Positions 42,629 to 54,754 of a DNA stretch of 64,000 nt are shown piece after piece; position 1 is the stretch's first letter; every line of letters starts with the position of its first letter. The notes beneath the pieces were generated by a model. The model saw nothing but the letters and a program-made list of their open reading frames with translations, was not told the origin of the DNA and made no database searches. The stretch covers positions 5,146,001 to 5,210,000 of the forward strand of contig JASDFA010000002.1 in NCBI GenBank assembly GCA_035772735.1. Reading direction: 5' to 3'. Source of the stretch: Datura wrightii. Taxonomy: Eukaryota; Streptophyta; Magnoliopsida; Solanales; Solanaceae. Made by a program: the position numbers and the translations under genes.

Positions 42629-44207
42629 TGATAACGTCCAAAATATATTCTTAATTCAAAGAATATACACAGTCAGAGAATCAAAACAAGTAACTCAATG
42701 AGTATCGGGGTCGAATCCCACGAGGACTGGGGAATGATAAATTCAAGAGTGGATTGAGAAATTGATATTAGCTTGCACCATATAGATTTAACATAAAAAC
42801 AAGGAAAATGGGTGGGGGGTTAAACTTTGTAGAGAATTACACAAATTTCTTCAGTGAACTAAAAGTAACAAGATCAGCTAAGTTGTTGACAATAGTGTGA
42901 AATACTAGAGGTGCAACGTAGATGAAATACTAACTAGATCGGGATAGGCCAGGTCATCTCATAAGTTCAACATTGTAAATAATCTTGGAATTAGGTAGCC
43001 TCATCTTCTTAGCCTATTGGCTACTCCTAGCTAGAGTTTTCTCAAAATCTAGCTGCAATTTAGCTCAACCCGAATTGATTTGGATCAGCAACTTCACTAG
43101 TCCTAGCTATTAGCTGCCAATTAGGAAGGAGGAAGTAATTTCAGCTATTCCTAGCTTAATTTTACCATCTCTTGTCCATATCCACTACTAGATTCCCTTC
43201 CAATACTTAATTATTCTCTCCCAAGCAATAATCAAGCAAGTATAGATAGACCCATATCATCATCAATGGATCTTGATTAATGGATTGAAGGGAATCTAAT
43301 AGATTTACACTTAATTGAACATTATGAAGATGACTCTAACAATACCCAATCCAATTAAGTATTCATCATCACACACCTCTAGTTAATAATTTTAGCTACT
43401 CATAGTTAAGAAATTCAAAAACACATTCATCAATAGCATTATTTAATTCAATAATAAGAGTAGATAAATCAAATACACAATTATCCTCCAACAACAACTG
43501 AAACTTAATAATACCAAAGAATAAAAATAGAGCAGAGTATTTTCTACAAGTTTCAATCAAAATCCCCTTCTAAGCTAAAAGATTGTCTTCAACTAAAAGA
43601 GGAAATAGTGATGTAATGTGTACTTGGATTTTCTCTCAATCTCTCTATCTCTATATCTACTTTTTCTCTCCTTTTTTTATCCCTTCTACAGAGTAAATTT
43701 TTTCTATTTATACCCTGAAAAGTAGGGTAATTTTCATCTCCTATTCAGTGCTGAATGATTATACCCTTAATAGCCCATTTTGGAACCAGCGAAGGTACTG
43801 GCGATTCACCAATGAAATCCGTGAACCGCCGGGTATCTTCTCTACTTCTGCACTCATTTTCGGTGAACTTTGATGTTTCACCCAGCATTTCGCCAATGCA
43901 AATCTGTGAACCACCGGATCTTCAATGCTAATTCCAGAATTTTTTAGTGTCATTCGGCGACTTGTCGATGGCGAGTCGTGAACCGACAGTGGCATGCAAC
44001 CTCTGAGGCAGTGACTTTAGGTTCACACCTGCGACTCTCCGCTCATTCTCACTTCCTACTTTTTGCTCTATTTTTTTTGTTTTCTTCAAACTTAGGAATC
44101 TACACACAACAAAGCAAAAAGAGCATAAAATCCAAATAATCAACTGGGGAACGAAACAAAAACTCAAGCTTTAGAGTCTAATGAGTTGGTAAATTACCAA
44201 ATCATCA
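42629..44207 (-). repeat. Athila-type 5' LTR (1.58 kb)
   Basis: Plus-strand view: TGATAACGTCC at the left, and the right end reads on the minus strand TGATGATTTGGTAATTTACC. The GTCGAATCCCACGAGGACTGG block at about 42710 fixes the orientation. An island of GTGAACC and GGCGA-type repeats lies at about 43780-44040. It interrupts the chromovirus LTR that continues at 44208. Confidence 0.75.
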
Positions 44208-46541
44208 CTAATCTAAATAGAAGAAAATGAAAATATAACTGATATGAATAAATCTCTGTCCTCGAAGGATGAGGACTCACCAACTGGTAAAGTTGATGTC
44301 TTCAATAAGCAGTCGGCTATCGAAGCTGAGACTGAGATCCTTCAGCTGTATTATAAAACAATACAACATAAAAGTATGCATCAGTTCTTTGAATGTATTA
44401 AGTAAGTGAGAGGAACATACGCAATGGAATAAATAAAGAAAATGTTGAACTGAACAGACATGCGATGACCAAATAAAACTACTAAGCTGAATAACTGAAA
44501 TAACTGAGGTGGTCTAATAGAACCTGTCTAATGGTCAAAGAATGTTCTAAGTCTGGAATATTGATCTAAATTGAACTGGACTGAGACTAGACTAAACTGA
44601 CAAGTGGGAGAGTCTATAACCGACATGTAACCACATGAGCTAGATATGGAGTCCGACATATATACCCCACAGGTAGGACGCAATATACCTTGCTAGGGTA
44701 TAAAGGCATGAACTAGGTGATCACAAAAGTTTGGGGCTAATCAAGCCAATAAATACTGATACCTGCGCTGGCAACGTAGTTCTGAGAACCTGGGTGTGCT
44801 GGAACCTCGATCCCCTCGGTGCTAAGTCCTACTCCCATTGGATAATCCTAGACTGAATACTAAGATGATAGCTAAAAAGTCGGGCCCAAGACTAGTTAGG
44901 GATATATATCTGAAAGTACCCTAAGAGTCTTATTGGACCAAATTCTAAAATTGAGTTCTAGAGTGGCCAGAGCTGCTTATCTAGAAGTGTCGTAACTGTC
45001 TAAGAACAAACTGTAATATGAACTGGGGTCCTAAGGCTAGTCAGAGCTATATATCTAAAGTTTCATGACTGCCTAGTGGACCAGTAAACTGAATTCTAAA
45101 TCTAATTCTGATAACTGGGAGGTAATACTGACACCTCAGGAAATTCTGTAATCAAACTAATCAGCTGACATTTCTAACTGACGTGAGAAATTTCACATTT
45201 TTACTAAATCTAGGAAACCATATATCTGACAAAGAATTGAGCATATAGAATAATATGGGAATTCACCACACTGATATAATCAAGAAAATTTCAAAGTTAA
45301 TCACTTTAGCAAGGTTCTAGTCTTTCCTACTCTCGAAGACTAGGGCTAAACTCAATGTACATGGATAAGCATCAATACTATCATTAACTAATGGAAAATA
45401 TCCATACTTAATATAACATAATAATTCCACATGGATTAAACAAAGAATTACCAAGAATTTCTTAACATTCGAAAATCTACAGGGCTGAAATTCACTTTTA
45501 CGGGAATAACATCAATTTAAACATTAACTGATGGAAATCATATTTGAAATAATCATGGATATCATTTTATGTGAATTCAAACAAAATTGACATATATATA
45601 TTCTCTTCACATTCGAAGGCTCAGGGCTAGGATTTTATAGAGAAACTAGAGAAGGGCTTTGGGGAACACAAGGGAAGAACTATCCCCTTGTTGAATTCCC
45701 ACATACCTAATAAAGAAATCCGATTAAAATTCTTAAGAATTTTAGGAGAAGTAGGCTGCCCTAGTTCTTGCTCCGAGAGTCCCTGAGAGAATTCTACGAA
45801 GTGTTTTCTAAAGGTTTGAGTGGGGAATGAGGAAAGAAGCCATTTAACCACACTATTAAGTCAGAAATTCTGACTAAAATGACATAGTTTAAAGTTTAGG
45901 AGGGTAGAAAATTACTGAAAGACCCTTCAAAATTTGCAGGGAAAACTGAGTGTCAGTCCCCACGGGTGACCTAGCAGGTCGTGGTCAGACTCGTGGACTA
46001 CACTGCCTGGAGTACACTAAAGGTCACCACGACGGACCCAATGAGTCGTGGTTAGTGACCATGACTCGTGGCCACCTTTCATGGACCACACTGTCTAAAA
46101 GTCCTGGAGCCCCCATGGGTGACACCACGACTCGTGCTATCCCAAACGAGTCATGATGAGAACCTATTGGGTACACTGCCCACCTCTCCTAATTCTGTAC
46201 CAAGGTCTGACCATGAGCCACCTAACAGGTCGTGGTGCTGGACCACAGCTCGTGGTGTCAACTCATTAGGTGCACTGCCTAATATTTCCCGGTTACAAAT
46301 TATCCTTGACCACGGGTCACCCCACGACTCGTGGAGGTTGACAACGACGCGTGGTCACACCCGTGGTCACCTAATGCACCAAAATTTCACTTAAGTTCCC
46401 AGGAATCACTACAAGTCACTTAACGACTCGTGGTCTCTCCTCACGGGTCATAGAATGACTCGTTTTGTGACCAGATGCAGATTTTCTAGTTTTCTCTGAT
46501 TCAAGTCCCGAGTCTAGTCTTTGAGTTTCCAGGGCATTACA
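44208..46541 (-). repeat. Chromovirus LTR, 3' end truncated
   Basis: The 5' end (minus strand) TGTAATGCCCTGG is at 46541. The 3' end and primer-binding site are missing, replaced by the Athila LTR at 44207. The stem-loop is at 44259-44277. The palindromic island at about 45955-46470 is the densest in the window, with many CACGACTCGTGG-like copies. It resembles the LTRs at 12374-14491 and 53216-54754. Its 5' end splits an integrase frame at 46542. Confidence 0.75.
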
Positions 46542-46810
46542 TTTTCCATGTATCTCTCTTGAAGAAGTGCATTGGTTATCCTGCATTGGTTGTTCCGGTA
46601 TAGAAGCATTGGTGTGAAGGATAGGCTTAGCTATGAAGAGGTTCCATTGAAATCCTTGATCATAAGGTTAACAAGTTGAGGAACAAAGAAGTAGCTTCAG
46701 TAAAGGTTCTATAGAGAAATCAACTTGTTGAGGGAGTTACATGGGAAGCTGAAGTAGATATGGTGGCTAAATACCCACATCGTTTCCCTTTCGGCAAAGT
46801 TCTAGCTTGA
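46542..46810 (+). pseudogene. Chromovirus integrase C-terminus with chromodomain remnant
   Basis: The frame opens with FHVSLLKKCIGYPALVVPV, the end of the GPY/F module, and after frame changes gives KLRNKEVASVKVL and VEGVTWEAEVDMVAKYPHRFP, the chromodomain-like C-terminal module of the Tekay/Del type. In active elements it directs integration to heterochromatin. TGA at 46808-46810 ends the frame. It is cut at 46541 by the LTR to its left. The element's own 3' LTR follows at 47070. Confidence 0.7.
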
Positions 46811-47069
46811 GGTACCAGTTTCCTCCTTACTACCCTATTCAGTTTCATGTCTAGTTCATGTCTCTCAGCTTGAGGTATTAGTTTCCCTTTCATGTCAGTG
46901 CTTGTGTGTGTGATTCGTGAATTTAGTTCAGCCATGTATATCAGTCTAGAGTCAGTCAATCCATCAGTTTTCAACTTCAGATATTAGTATTTGGGATGAC
47001 AGTTCCTTTACACCAGTTATTTAGTATGCTTACGCACATTCAGGACAAATGTTCCCAAGGGGTGGATAT
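46811..47069 (+). other. 3' untranslated region and polypurine tract
   Basis: Non-coding. AAGGGGTGGAT at 47058-47068 is the polypurine tract that would prime plus-strand synthesis, ending next to the LTR start at 47070. Confidence 0.7.
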
Positions 47070-49207
47070 TGTAATACTCCAAAAGTTTCTAAGATCAGAT
47101 CCGAGGGTTAAAGCAGAAAAAATAGAAAAAATTTGCACAAGTCACAAAACGACTCGCCAGGTTATCCAATGAGTCGTGGAGTGGCTCTTGAGGAGGGTGC
47201 TAGGCCAGTGAAGAGTAGTGTTTAGGGGGTGACCCACGAGTCATGGTGTCACTTCACGACTCGTGAAGTAAGTCATGGTCAGCATGGATAGATGAAGGTC
47301 TAAATTTCCAGTTGCCATAACGAGTGTGGAGCATGAATCGTGAGTGGTCCCAACGACTCGTGAAGTCCCTCATGAGGACTAGCAGAGTCATTTTTCTTGC
47401 GAATTTAGTAAGGGTGTTTTCATAATTTCTAAGCTCCTAATCCCTAAACTATGTCGTTTTAAGCTCTTTTAGGAAGGTTTTAAGAAGGTTTAACGTATTC
47501 TAAATCATTCTCTCCCATGTATGTTAGATTAAAGGATTCCATTGAAGATCAAGTCTAATAATTCACCTAGTTCTTCCCCAAATCTCTTGGGGTTTCAAGG
47601 AAGGGTGTAGAATTAGCTTACCCAGGTATGTAGGGTCATGAATTGGAGTTTTCCCTTCACTATCATGTCCAAATCCCTTCTCAAGTTCATGAACTCAAGT
47701 GTATGATCTTATGGGATTTTAACCCAATTTATGAAATTCTCTATTTTTAATTCATGGGTCAATTCCCTTCATGTTTAAAATGATGTTATAAGATTCATGT
47801 GTAGTTTTTATATGCAAATTGATTACAAATTTATGATTACAAGTTTTTAGAAGAATTATTCCCAATTAAGCAAGTTTCATGAAAACTCAAGTTTATGATC
47901 TATGTTTTCGAGTATGATGAGATATCTAGCATGAAAGAATGTTTATGGATTACCCATGTATGAATCCATGATTTTGACTATCAAGTCTATTTCGAGTGTA
48001 TTAAAGTTTGGGCAAGCCCATATAATTTAAGAATGTTTTCATGATTCAGTTCATTTTTACAATATTAGCTTACCACATTATTTTAGAGTCGATACTCCCA
48101 CTTTCAGCTTGTGATATGTTTTGATCCAAGGCTCCCTATATTCAGATTTCAAAACATGCATGTTATTTTGTTATCGGCTTCATTAAAAATGATGGAGAGC
48201 ACTTTGCATGTTTTTTTTGGGAGCAGCATCTAGTGCCGAGTAGGCGTGGGGTTCCAAGATTCCCTAGTCTCAGAACTACGCACCAATATAGGTTATGTTT
48301 TTATGTTGGGACCTCTCAAGAGAGTTTTCCCCTGCCCCAAGAGGCCTTCAACTTGATATTGATATAATGGTAGCGCCCTTAGCCCTGACACTGCTTTGGA
48401 TGGCTCTGCCCACTTGACTGTAATAGTTGGGATCATGTAAGCTCTATCGTGGTAGTTTCGGTTATATGGCAATTCTCCCATTGTTCCTCATGATTTCAGT
48501 TATGCGTGTTCATTAGTTATGATATTATTTTTTCATCAGGTGTGACCCAATGATTAGGTTATTAGTTTTACTTGTGAATATCATTTTCATCTTTAGGTCA
48601 TTTGATTCAATTGTGAGATTCGGCTTATGTCTAATCATGTTTTCAGATATCAGCATGCAGTCCTTACTCTTAGAATCATATAATGATATGATTTATGTTA
48701 TGCATTTTTTCAGCCTATACTTACTTAACCTGTTTTGCTTACCTTGAATACTCAATATATTCCATGTATTGACCGCATACTCTATGTTGCATCATTTCAT
48801 GATACAGTCTCAGACGTTTAAACTCAGCCTCACAATTAGCCAGTCTCCAGTGTTTTTGACAGACAGATTTGTTGGTGAGTCCTCGTCCTTCGAGGACCTT
48901 CAGTTAGTGGAGTGTTGTTATTTTCAGTTTCAGACTTTTAGTGAGCTAGTTAGGGTGTTGTCCCATCAGCTTGTCTATATGTTAGAGGCTTTTCATACAT
49001 AGAGTTGTATATTCAGCTTTGGATTTAGTGTTTGATATTTTCGTTGGATAGATATTTTATTATTTAGACTTCCGTTATTTCATAATTCTGTTTTCTTCTT
49101 TGCTTATGTTGAGCTTTAATTATCATGTTCATGCCATGGGTTGACTTGGAGCCATTTATGGTCCTAGGTTCTGTGTCTAGATCCGGGCCTATGTTCGGGT
49201 CATGACA
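47070..49207 (+). repeat. Chromovirus 3' LTR, plus orientation (2.14 kb)
   Basis: Starts TGTAATACTCC after a polypurine tract and ends GGTCATGACA. It is the only complete plus-strand chromovirus LTR here. The palindromic island is at 47145-47395 near its start, and the stem-loop at 48879-48897. Downstream is CACTA-derived sequence. Confidence 0.8.
48879..48897 (+). other. Conserved LTR stem-loop
   Basis: GTCCTCG-TCCTT-CGAGGAC forms a perfect 7-base-pair stem with a 5-base loop, 310 bases from the LTR end. Inverted copies at 5363-5381, 9652-9670 and 44259-44277 keep the outer six pairs. Confidence 0.7.
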
Positions 49208-49640
49208 GTAGTGATAGATCCAGATTAATAGGATTTATGCAAAACAGGAGGAAGCATCATCCTTATCTCCAGGTATGAAAACACAAAAATATTAATTCGT
49301 GCATATAAATAAAGCCTTGCGGCAAATATAGTTCCCATAATAACACATATTGATGCACCAGGAAAAAAATATTATCCAATTCATAAAAACACCTTGGCAT
49401 CTCACAATCCAAAGGATACAACAACAAAATATAAGTAAAATATAGCACATAGAATTCACTTAAAACATTCAATGTTCAAGCAACACAAACTTGGAAAAAT
49501 TATAGCTGACTAACATGCATTTTCTACAAAATGCAACTTATATTGAAAAAAAAGTATATTTTATTCAATGTTCTGAATTAAAAATAACAAATCCCTAGAT
49601 GTTCTTTGCTAATACTTGCAAAAAAATATTTTCTAAGTAT
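49208..49640. other. AT-rich stretch without a gene beside the CACTA remnant
   Basis: No coding frame with support. It probably belongs to the 3' part of the CACTA element, but I cannot find a terminal CACTA sequence or subterminal repeats here. Confidence 0.4.
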
Positions 49641-49960
49641 CACCTATCTTATTCAGCATCATTTTCATTTTCAATATCATTTCCTTCCTCAATATTAACT
49701 TCACCATTATTTGGAGAAACTTGAGAATCTATGTTTGTATCAATTTCTATTCCAGCAACACCATTTCTTACCCACTCATTACATTCATACTTTGAAACAC
49801 TAGCGTTTTCGAATAGAGACAAGTCAGCGTCAGCACTCTGCATTGATGACTCAAACTACAGACTATTTTCTTCTCCCATATCAAAAATCTTTCGAGGTTT
49901 AGTTAACCTAGGTACAAACCATTCATGATCTAAAGGATCTTGCACAAATATTACTTGTTG
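49641..49960 (-). pseudogene. CACTA transposase C-terminal tail
   Basis: The minus-strand frame continues from the DUF4216 segment: EWFVPRLTKPRKIFDMGEE is recognisable near 49870-49925, then YECNEWVRNGVAGIEID and a highly acidic end (VNIEEGNDIENENDAE at 49649-49700). CACTA TNP2-type proteins commonly end in such an acidic region (family knowledge). At least one stop lies near 49857. Confidence 0.6.
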
Positions 49961-50389
49961 AGCTTATTCTACAAAAATAAAGGGCTTGCGATGCTCTCGA
50001 TCGCTTGAGTCTGCAAGGCGTGAGAATTCCACAAGTGTGAAACCAAAGTCATCTTCCTTAACTCCTCTACCTTTGGATACATCAACCCAATAACACCTAA
50101 ATAAGACAACCTTAAATTCTTCATAGTAGTTTAACTCCACAATATCATTCAATCAGCCATAATATGTGATATTTGCCGACTTTGGAGCATTGTCACCAGC
50201 ACTTGCGTGACTTTTAGTCATTGAAACAACAATAAAACCACTATTTTGTGTCCTCTTTAACTCTTCACTTTGTTTTGTTTGGAATCGCAACCTAGTAGTT
50301 ACATTGAATGCGTTGAATCTTTTTGCAATATAACTCAGCCCCTTTGCAAGGACTGTAACATCCTTTAAGATGTTAGATGTGACCTCCAA
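49961..50389 (-). pseudogene. CACTA transposase, DUF4216 segment
   Basis: Two frames cover it: 50389-50153 with GLSYIAKRFNAFNV and KRTQNSGFIVVSMT...ITYYG, and 50152-49964 with DIVELNYYEEFKVVLFRC, WVDVSKGRGVKEDDFGFT and RLADSSDREHRKPFIFV. They are adjacent and differ by a stop at the boundary. DUF4216 lies downstream of the transposase core in plant TNP2-type proteins; its role is unknown. The good residue conservation shows this is a fairly recent remnant. Confidence 0.75.
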
Positions 50390-51062
50390 CTTCTTTACCT
50401 AACCAAATAGAAATATATGACTATAAATGTGGATACAAGTATAATAAAACCCTTTGAAACATAACCAATGATATTCCTACTACTTACTTGCTCTTGTAAC
50501 CTTTCATGAAATGTATCAAAATGAACTCGATCATGTTGATGTTGTGTCAAACGACTCTTACAATGTGATCTCTTAATTTCAGCAATATGTTCACTATTCA
50601 TGTAAATAGCATATATCAATTTTGATACCAAATAAAGTAACATAGATATATTCAATAGTAGATAGATCTCTTGCATACTTTTTATAATTCTCAACCACTT
50701 CTGACTCGCAATTGAAAATTATATGCCAATGTGCTTGCAACCATGTTTACTCATCCAGCTCAAATACATCTATTCATCTGTCCAATTCCCCAATAGTAGG
50801 AAAAAGACATTCTTCTTTACTAGTTTCATGTTCAATCTCATCATCACGTTTTCTTAAACAATAAGACCTTGAATCTCCACACTTCAAATATCATGAACAA
50901 AATATCAAGCACTCATTTTCTATGTACGCTTCTGCTATTGAACCTTCAGGGAATGCACGATTACGAACATATGACTTGAAAGTACCCAAGCACGTATGGG
51001 ACAAAGTAATGTTATTATTTTGATACTAAAATATTTAACAATTAAATCTATGTAACAGAAAT
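50390..51062 (-). pseudogene. CACTA transposase, linker exons between DUF4218 and DUF4216
   Basis: Near 50925-50995 the minus strand reads CLGTFKSYVRNRAFPEGSIAEAY, the end of the DUF4218 region. Near 50490-50610 it reads HIAEIKRSHCKSRL and HDRVHFDTFHERLQEQV, the linker before DUF4216. Between them lie AT-rich stretches that look like introns (about 50620-50700, 50395-50470 and 51000-51060), with splice borders not verified. Confidence 0.55.
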
Positions 51063-51500
51063 TCAAAGATATTCTTCATACCTCTTAATTGGGTACATCA
51101 AACGATAATGTACTAGCCCTGCAAGTTTAGCTTCAGTTGCCAAGTGAATAAGCAGGTGTACCATAATAATAAAGAATCCCGGAAGGAATATTGTCTTCAT
51201 CGTAGACAATATGTTTGGAATTTTTTCTTCAAGTAACTTTAACTCTTCTATTTTAATCACTTTGCTGCAAAGAACACAAAAGAATGTGCAGAGCTCAATT
51301 ATAATAAAACATACTCTTTTATCTATTGATATCCTCAATGCAAGAGCATGAAGTTCTTGAATAATAACATGGCGATCATGAGTTTTTAACCCAAATAGCT
51401 TTCGTTTGTGAAAGCAAAGTGATATATTAGACGCGTAGCCATGTGGAAACTTGGCTTTTCGTAGTACTTCATAAAACAACTCCTTTTCAGTCAAAGACAT
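51063..51500 (-). pseudogene. CACTA transposase, DUF4218 segment
   Basis: An open frame of 145 codons: MSLTEKELFYEVLRKAKFP, KLFGLKTHDRHVIIQ, IDKRVCFIIIELCTFFCVL, PGFFIIMVHLLIHL and HYRLMYPIKRYEEYL. These match, block by block, the conserved DUF4218 region that follows the TNP2 catalytic domain in plant CACTA proteins (family knowledge). The 12-codon repeat at 51536-51607 lies immediately upstream. Its Met is probably internal to the transposase and not a true start. Confidence 0.8.
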
Positions 51501-51535
51501 TATGAAATAAGTAGGAGGAAGATAAGTCCTCCCAC

Positions 51536-51607
51536 TAGCCTGATACTGAGGCCATAATCTTAGTCATATGTTAGCCTGATACTGAGGCCATAAGCTTGGT
51601 CTTATGT
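51536..51607. repeat. 36-base tandem duplication inside the CACTA transposase
   Basis: TAGCCTGATACTGAGGCCAT begins at 51536 and again at 51572. The two 36-base units differ at a few positions. 36 bases is 12 codons, so it keeps the frame (repeated LWPQYQA on the minus strand). Confidence 0.8.
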
Positions 51608-52815
51608 TCATCTCCTTCAAGTCAAGATGATTTTGTACTTTATCTTTAGATTTTTTACCAAGATCCAATAGTGTATAATTAAGTTATCACATACATTTTT
51701 CTATGTGCATCACATCAAGATTATGGCGCACCAAGTTATACTCCTAATAAGGAAGATAAAAAAAATGCTCCTCTTTTTCCGTGTATAATCATCCCACTTA
51801 CCCCTTCACTCGACTGGCCGAGAGTAAAGTTTATGTCTTTAACTTGATTCAACACTTTTGATCCAACTATTTGACTAGGTGCAGGTCTTAATTCTTTTGT
51901 CCCATCAAACAATTTTGCATCATTCTGATATTTGTGTTCCCTCTTCAAGAAACATCGGTGCCCCATGTAACAAAATTTCATACCATGATTAAGCCTTCTG
52001 GAATGAGTATTTATGTGTTAAGAAGGGAAGGCAAACCGACCATAAGTGCTCCATCCACAGAGAGTACCATATACTGAAAAATCATTTGTAGTCCGCATGA
52101 GAGTTGCTCACATTTGAAATATCTCCTTAGTAGAGGCATCGTATGTTTGTATCCTAACATTCCATAATTCATTTAACTCTTCTATTAAAGGTTGAAAAAA
52201 TACATCAATATTATTTGAAGTCCCTTTTGGTCCAGGATAAGTAAGAATAGAATGAAGAACTCTTGTTTCATGCACATCCATGGTGGAGGATTATATGACA
52301 TTAAGATCACTGGCCATGTACTGTGAATAGTTTGCATTTTACCAAATGGATTAAACCTATCAGAAGCTAATCCTAGATAGATATTATGAGGATCTCCAGC
52401 AAATTCGGGATATTTACTATCAAATACTTTCCAAGCTACAAAATCCGCAAAATGTCGTAGAACTCCATCTTTGTTGCGCTCTTCATGATGCCATCACATT
52501 GATTTAGAAGTTTCTGAAGACATAAACCATCTTTGCAGCCTTGGTTTTAAAGGAAAATACCTTAGGACCTTGACTGGAATTTTTCTAGCATTATTTTTCT
52601 ATCTAGAAGCCCCACAAATTTTGCATTCATTGACATCCTTACTAGCAAACTCTTTCCTGAAAAGCATACAATCATTAGGACAAGAATGGATCGTTTCATA
52701 CTTTAAGCCCAAGCCTTCAACTATCTTTTTGGTCTCATATAAAGAAGGAGGCAATTTTTCCCCTTAGGGAAAGGCATCCTTCAATAGTCCAAGCAAACTT
52801 TGACCATTTGAACAT
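51608..52815 (-). pseudogene. CACTA transposase, TNP2 catalytic core
   Basis: TNP2-type transposases cut CACTA elements at their ends. Recognisable minus-strand segments in order: an EKLPPSLYETKKI region near 52740, CPNDCMLFRKEF near 52670 and DVNECKICGAS near 52620. Then a clean run at 52480-52260 reading HFADFVAWKVF, YPEFAGDPHNIYLGL, ASDRFNPFGKMQTIHSTW and MSYNPPPWMCMK. Near 51980 comes MGHRCFLKREHKYQ. The run 52480-52260 has no stop for over 70 codons. Elsewhere stops and small shifts occur. Confidence 0.75.
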
Positions 52816-53215
52816 TCATATTATACGATAGGTATGTAGCAAAAAGGATAGTTTGCTAAACTTCTTGCATCTAGGATATAGTTCTTCATTTGCATCCTTC
52901 ATGAGTTGTTTAAACTTATCCACCTCTGGATGAGGTTGATTTTCAAATGGATGAATAGTATATTCTTGTAGGTTTGGCTCCATATTACCATGTTCACCAA
53001 CGTCACTATCCATGAACTGTGTAAAGCCTCTAAAGGCATCATGTATTAGGGAAGTCACTTTCTTCTCAGATTCTCTAGGGATTCTCACCGAAATTTCTTT
53101 TCCAGGTATGTGAGAATTCAATAAGGAAATTGTTCTTCCCTTGTGTCCCCAAAACCCTCTCTAAATTTTCTATCAGTCATAGCCATTTGGTTTTGAAATG
53201 TAGAAGGTTTTCAGA
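52816..53215 (-). pseudogene. CACTA transposase, N-terminal region
   Basis: A 101-codon frame (53121-52816) with HDAFRGFTQFMDSD, an acidic spacer, then ANEELYPRCKKFSKLSFLL, the segment that precedes the TNP2 core in this family. Upstream (53122-53215) the minus strand gives MAMTDRKFREGFGD across a stop, which may be further N-terminal sequence; the left limit of the element is not visible. From 53216 the sequence matches a chromovirus LTR. Confidence 0.6.
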
Positions 53216-54754
53216 AAGAAGTCTATAAATTTCAAGTGGAATATTATTCATGATATTAGCTAGTATATTTTTCCAATTCCTAGAAATTTTGTGGAAACTA
53301 GCATCTTATAGAATGATCTAGCCATAGCTTCCTAGTTTAGTAAATTAGAATCTTGCATATTGGACTAGTTATTTCCTGTTGCTTGATTCTATCAGTTTTG
53401 GGATTCCCACATTGTTAAAAATTAGTTGAAATCTTAGTCAATTGATGGTAGCTCAGTTTTAGTTAGTATATCAATTTACTTAGCGTTATTCAGAAATGTC
53501 AGCTGATCAGTTTGACTGCAGTCTTTTCATGAGGTGTTAGTGGTGCCTCCCAGTTATCGGTTATTAGACCCAGATATTAGATATCAAATTTTAGTGATTC
53601 TTCATATGGTTATGACACTTCTATATAAGTAGCTCTGACCAATATTAGAACCCCCAGCTTCAGTTTCAGTTTGTTCTTTAGACGATTATGATGCTTCCAG
53701 ATAAAAAGCTCTGGCCAGACTTACAATACCAGTTACAGAATCCGGTCTGATAAAACTCTCAGGGTACTTTCAGATAGGTATCCCTGACTTAGTCTTTGGC
53801 CCCAGTTTTGAGTTATCAGCTTAGTAGTCAGTCTAGGACTATCTAGTGGGAGTAGGACTTAGCACTGACTGGACCGGGGTACCAGTGTTCCCAGGTTCCC
53901 AAAACTATGTTGCCACCGTAGGTTACTTTATTGGCCCGATGGCCCCAGACTTATGATTGCCTAGTTCATGCCTTTATACACTGGCAAGGTATATTGGGTC
54001 CTACCGATGGGGTGTATACATCGGACTCCACGTCTAGCTCATGTGGTTATATGTCGGTCATAGCCTCTCCCACTAGTTAGTAAAATTTTATTTTAGCTCA
54101 GCTTAGAACAGTTTCAGTTTAATCAATTCAGTTTAGTTCAGTATAGTTAGCTTAGATCAGTATCTCAGATTCAGGGCATGTCTATGACTATCAGACAGGG
54201 TCATTTTGACCATTTTAGTTATATTTCAGTTTGTTCAATTTCAGTATTTCAGTTGGTCATTCTGTTTCATTACAGTTCAGTTATTTATTCTTTATGTTAT
54301 ATTCTCTCCCACTTACTCAGTACAATCAAAGTACTGACGCATACCTTCTATGTTATATCGTATCATGATATAGGCACAGATTCTCAGCCTCAACAAAGCT
54401 AGTAGATATTCTTCAGGTGATATGAGTTGTACTAGTGGTGAGTCCTCATCTTTAAAGGATGGTGTTTATATTCTTCAATTATTTTCATTTAGTTAGACTT
54501 TAGAGTTAGCTAGGGGCTTGTCCCAGTAACTCATTAGTTGTAGATGACTTTCAGACATAGATTCAGACTTTCAGTTTTGCTTTCAAATGTATAAGCTTTT
54601 ATTATGTGCAATTTTTCTTAAATGGTTTTATTATTTAAGCTTCTGCTATGATTACTCAGATTACCAGTGTTATGATAGACCATAGGCTAGCTTGGGGTTA
54701 CTTGTGACTCCAAGTATTGTTGTCTCATCTAGAGTATAGACTCGGGTTGTGACA
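53216..54754 (+). repeat. Chromovirus 5' LTR, 5' end truncated
   Basis: The 3' end GGGTTGTGACA at 54754 is followed by the primer-binding site. Sequence corresponds, inverted, to 44208-45600 in the LTR of the same subfamily (for example the CAGCTGATC...GAGGTG block near 53496-53545). The first several hundred bases, including the palindromic island, are missing; the left limit at 53216 is approximate. The hairpin counterpart near 54440-54460 is weak. Confidence 0.7.

Noticed and set aside
45950..46394. Plus-strand frames in the palindromic island
   Set aside because: They arise from repeated CACGACTCGTGG-like motifs in an LTR; no independent support.
49205..49215. GTAGTG as a possible CACTA terminal repeat
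   Set aside because: Orientation is wrong for a left end, and the bases directly follow the chromovirus LTR end; no subterminal repeats seen.
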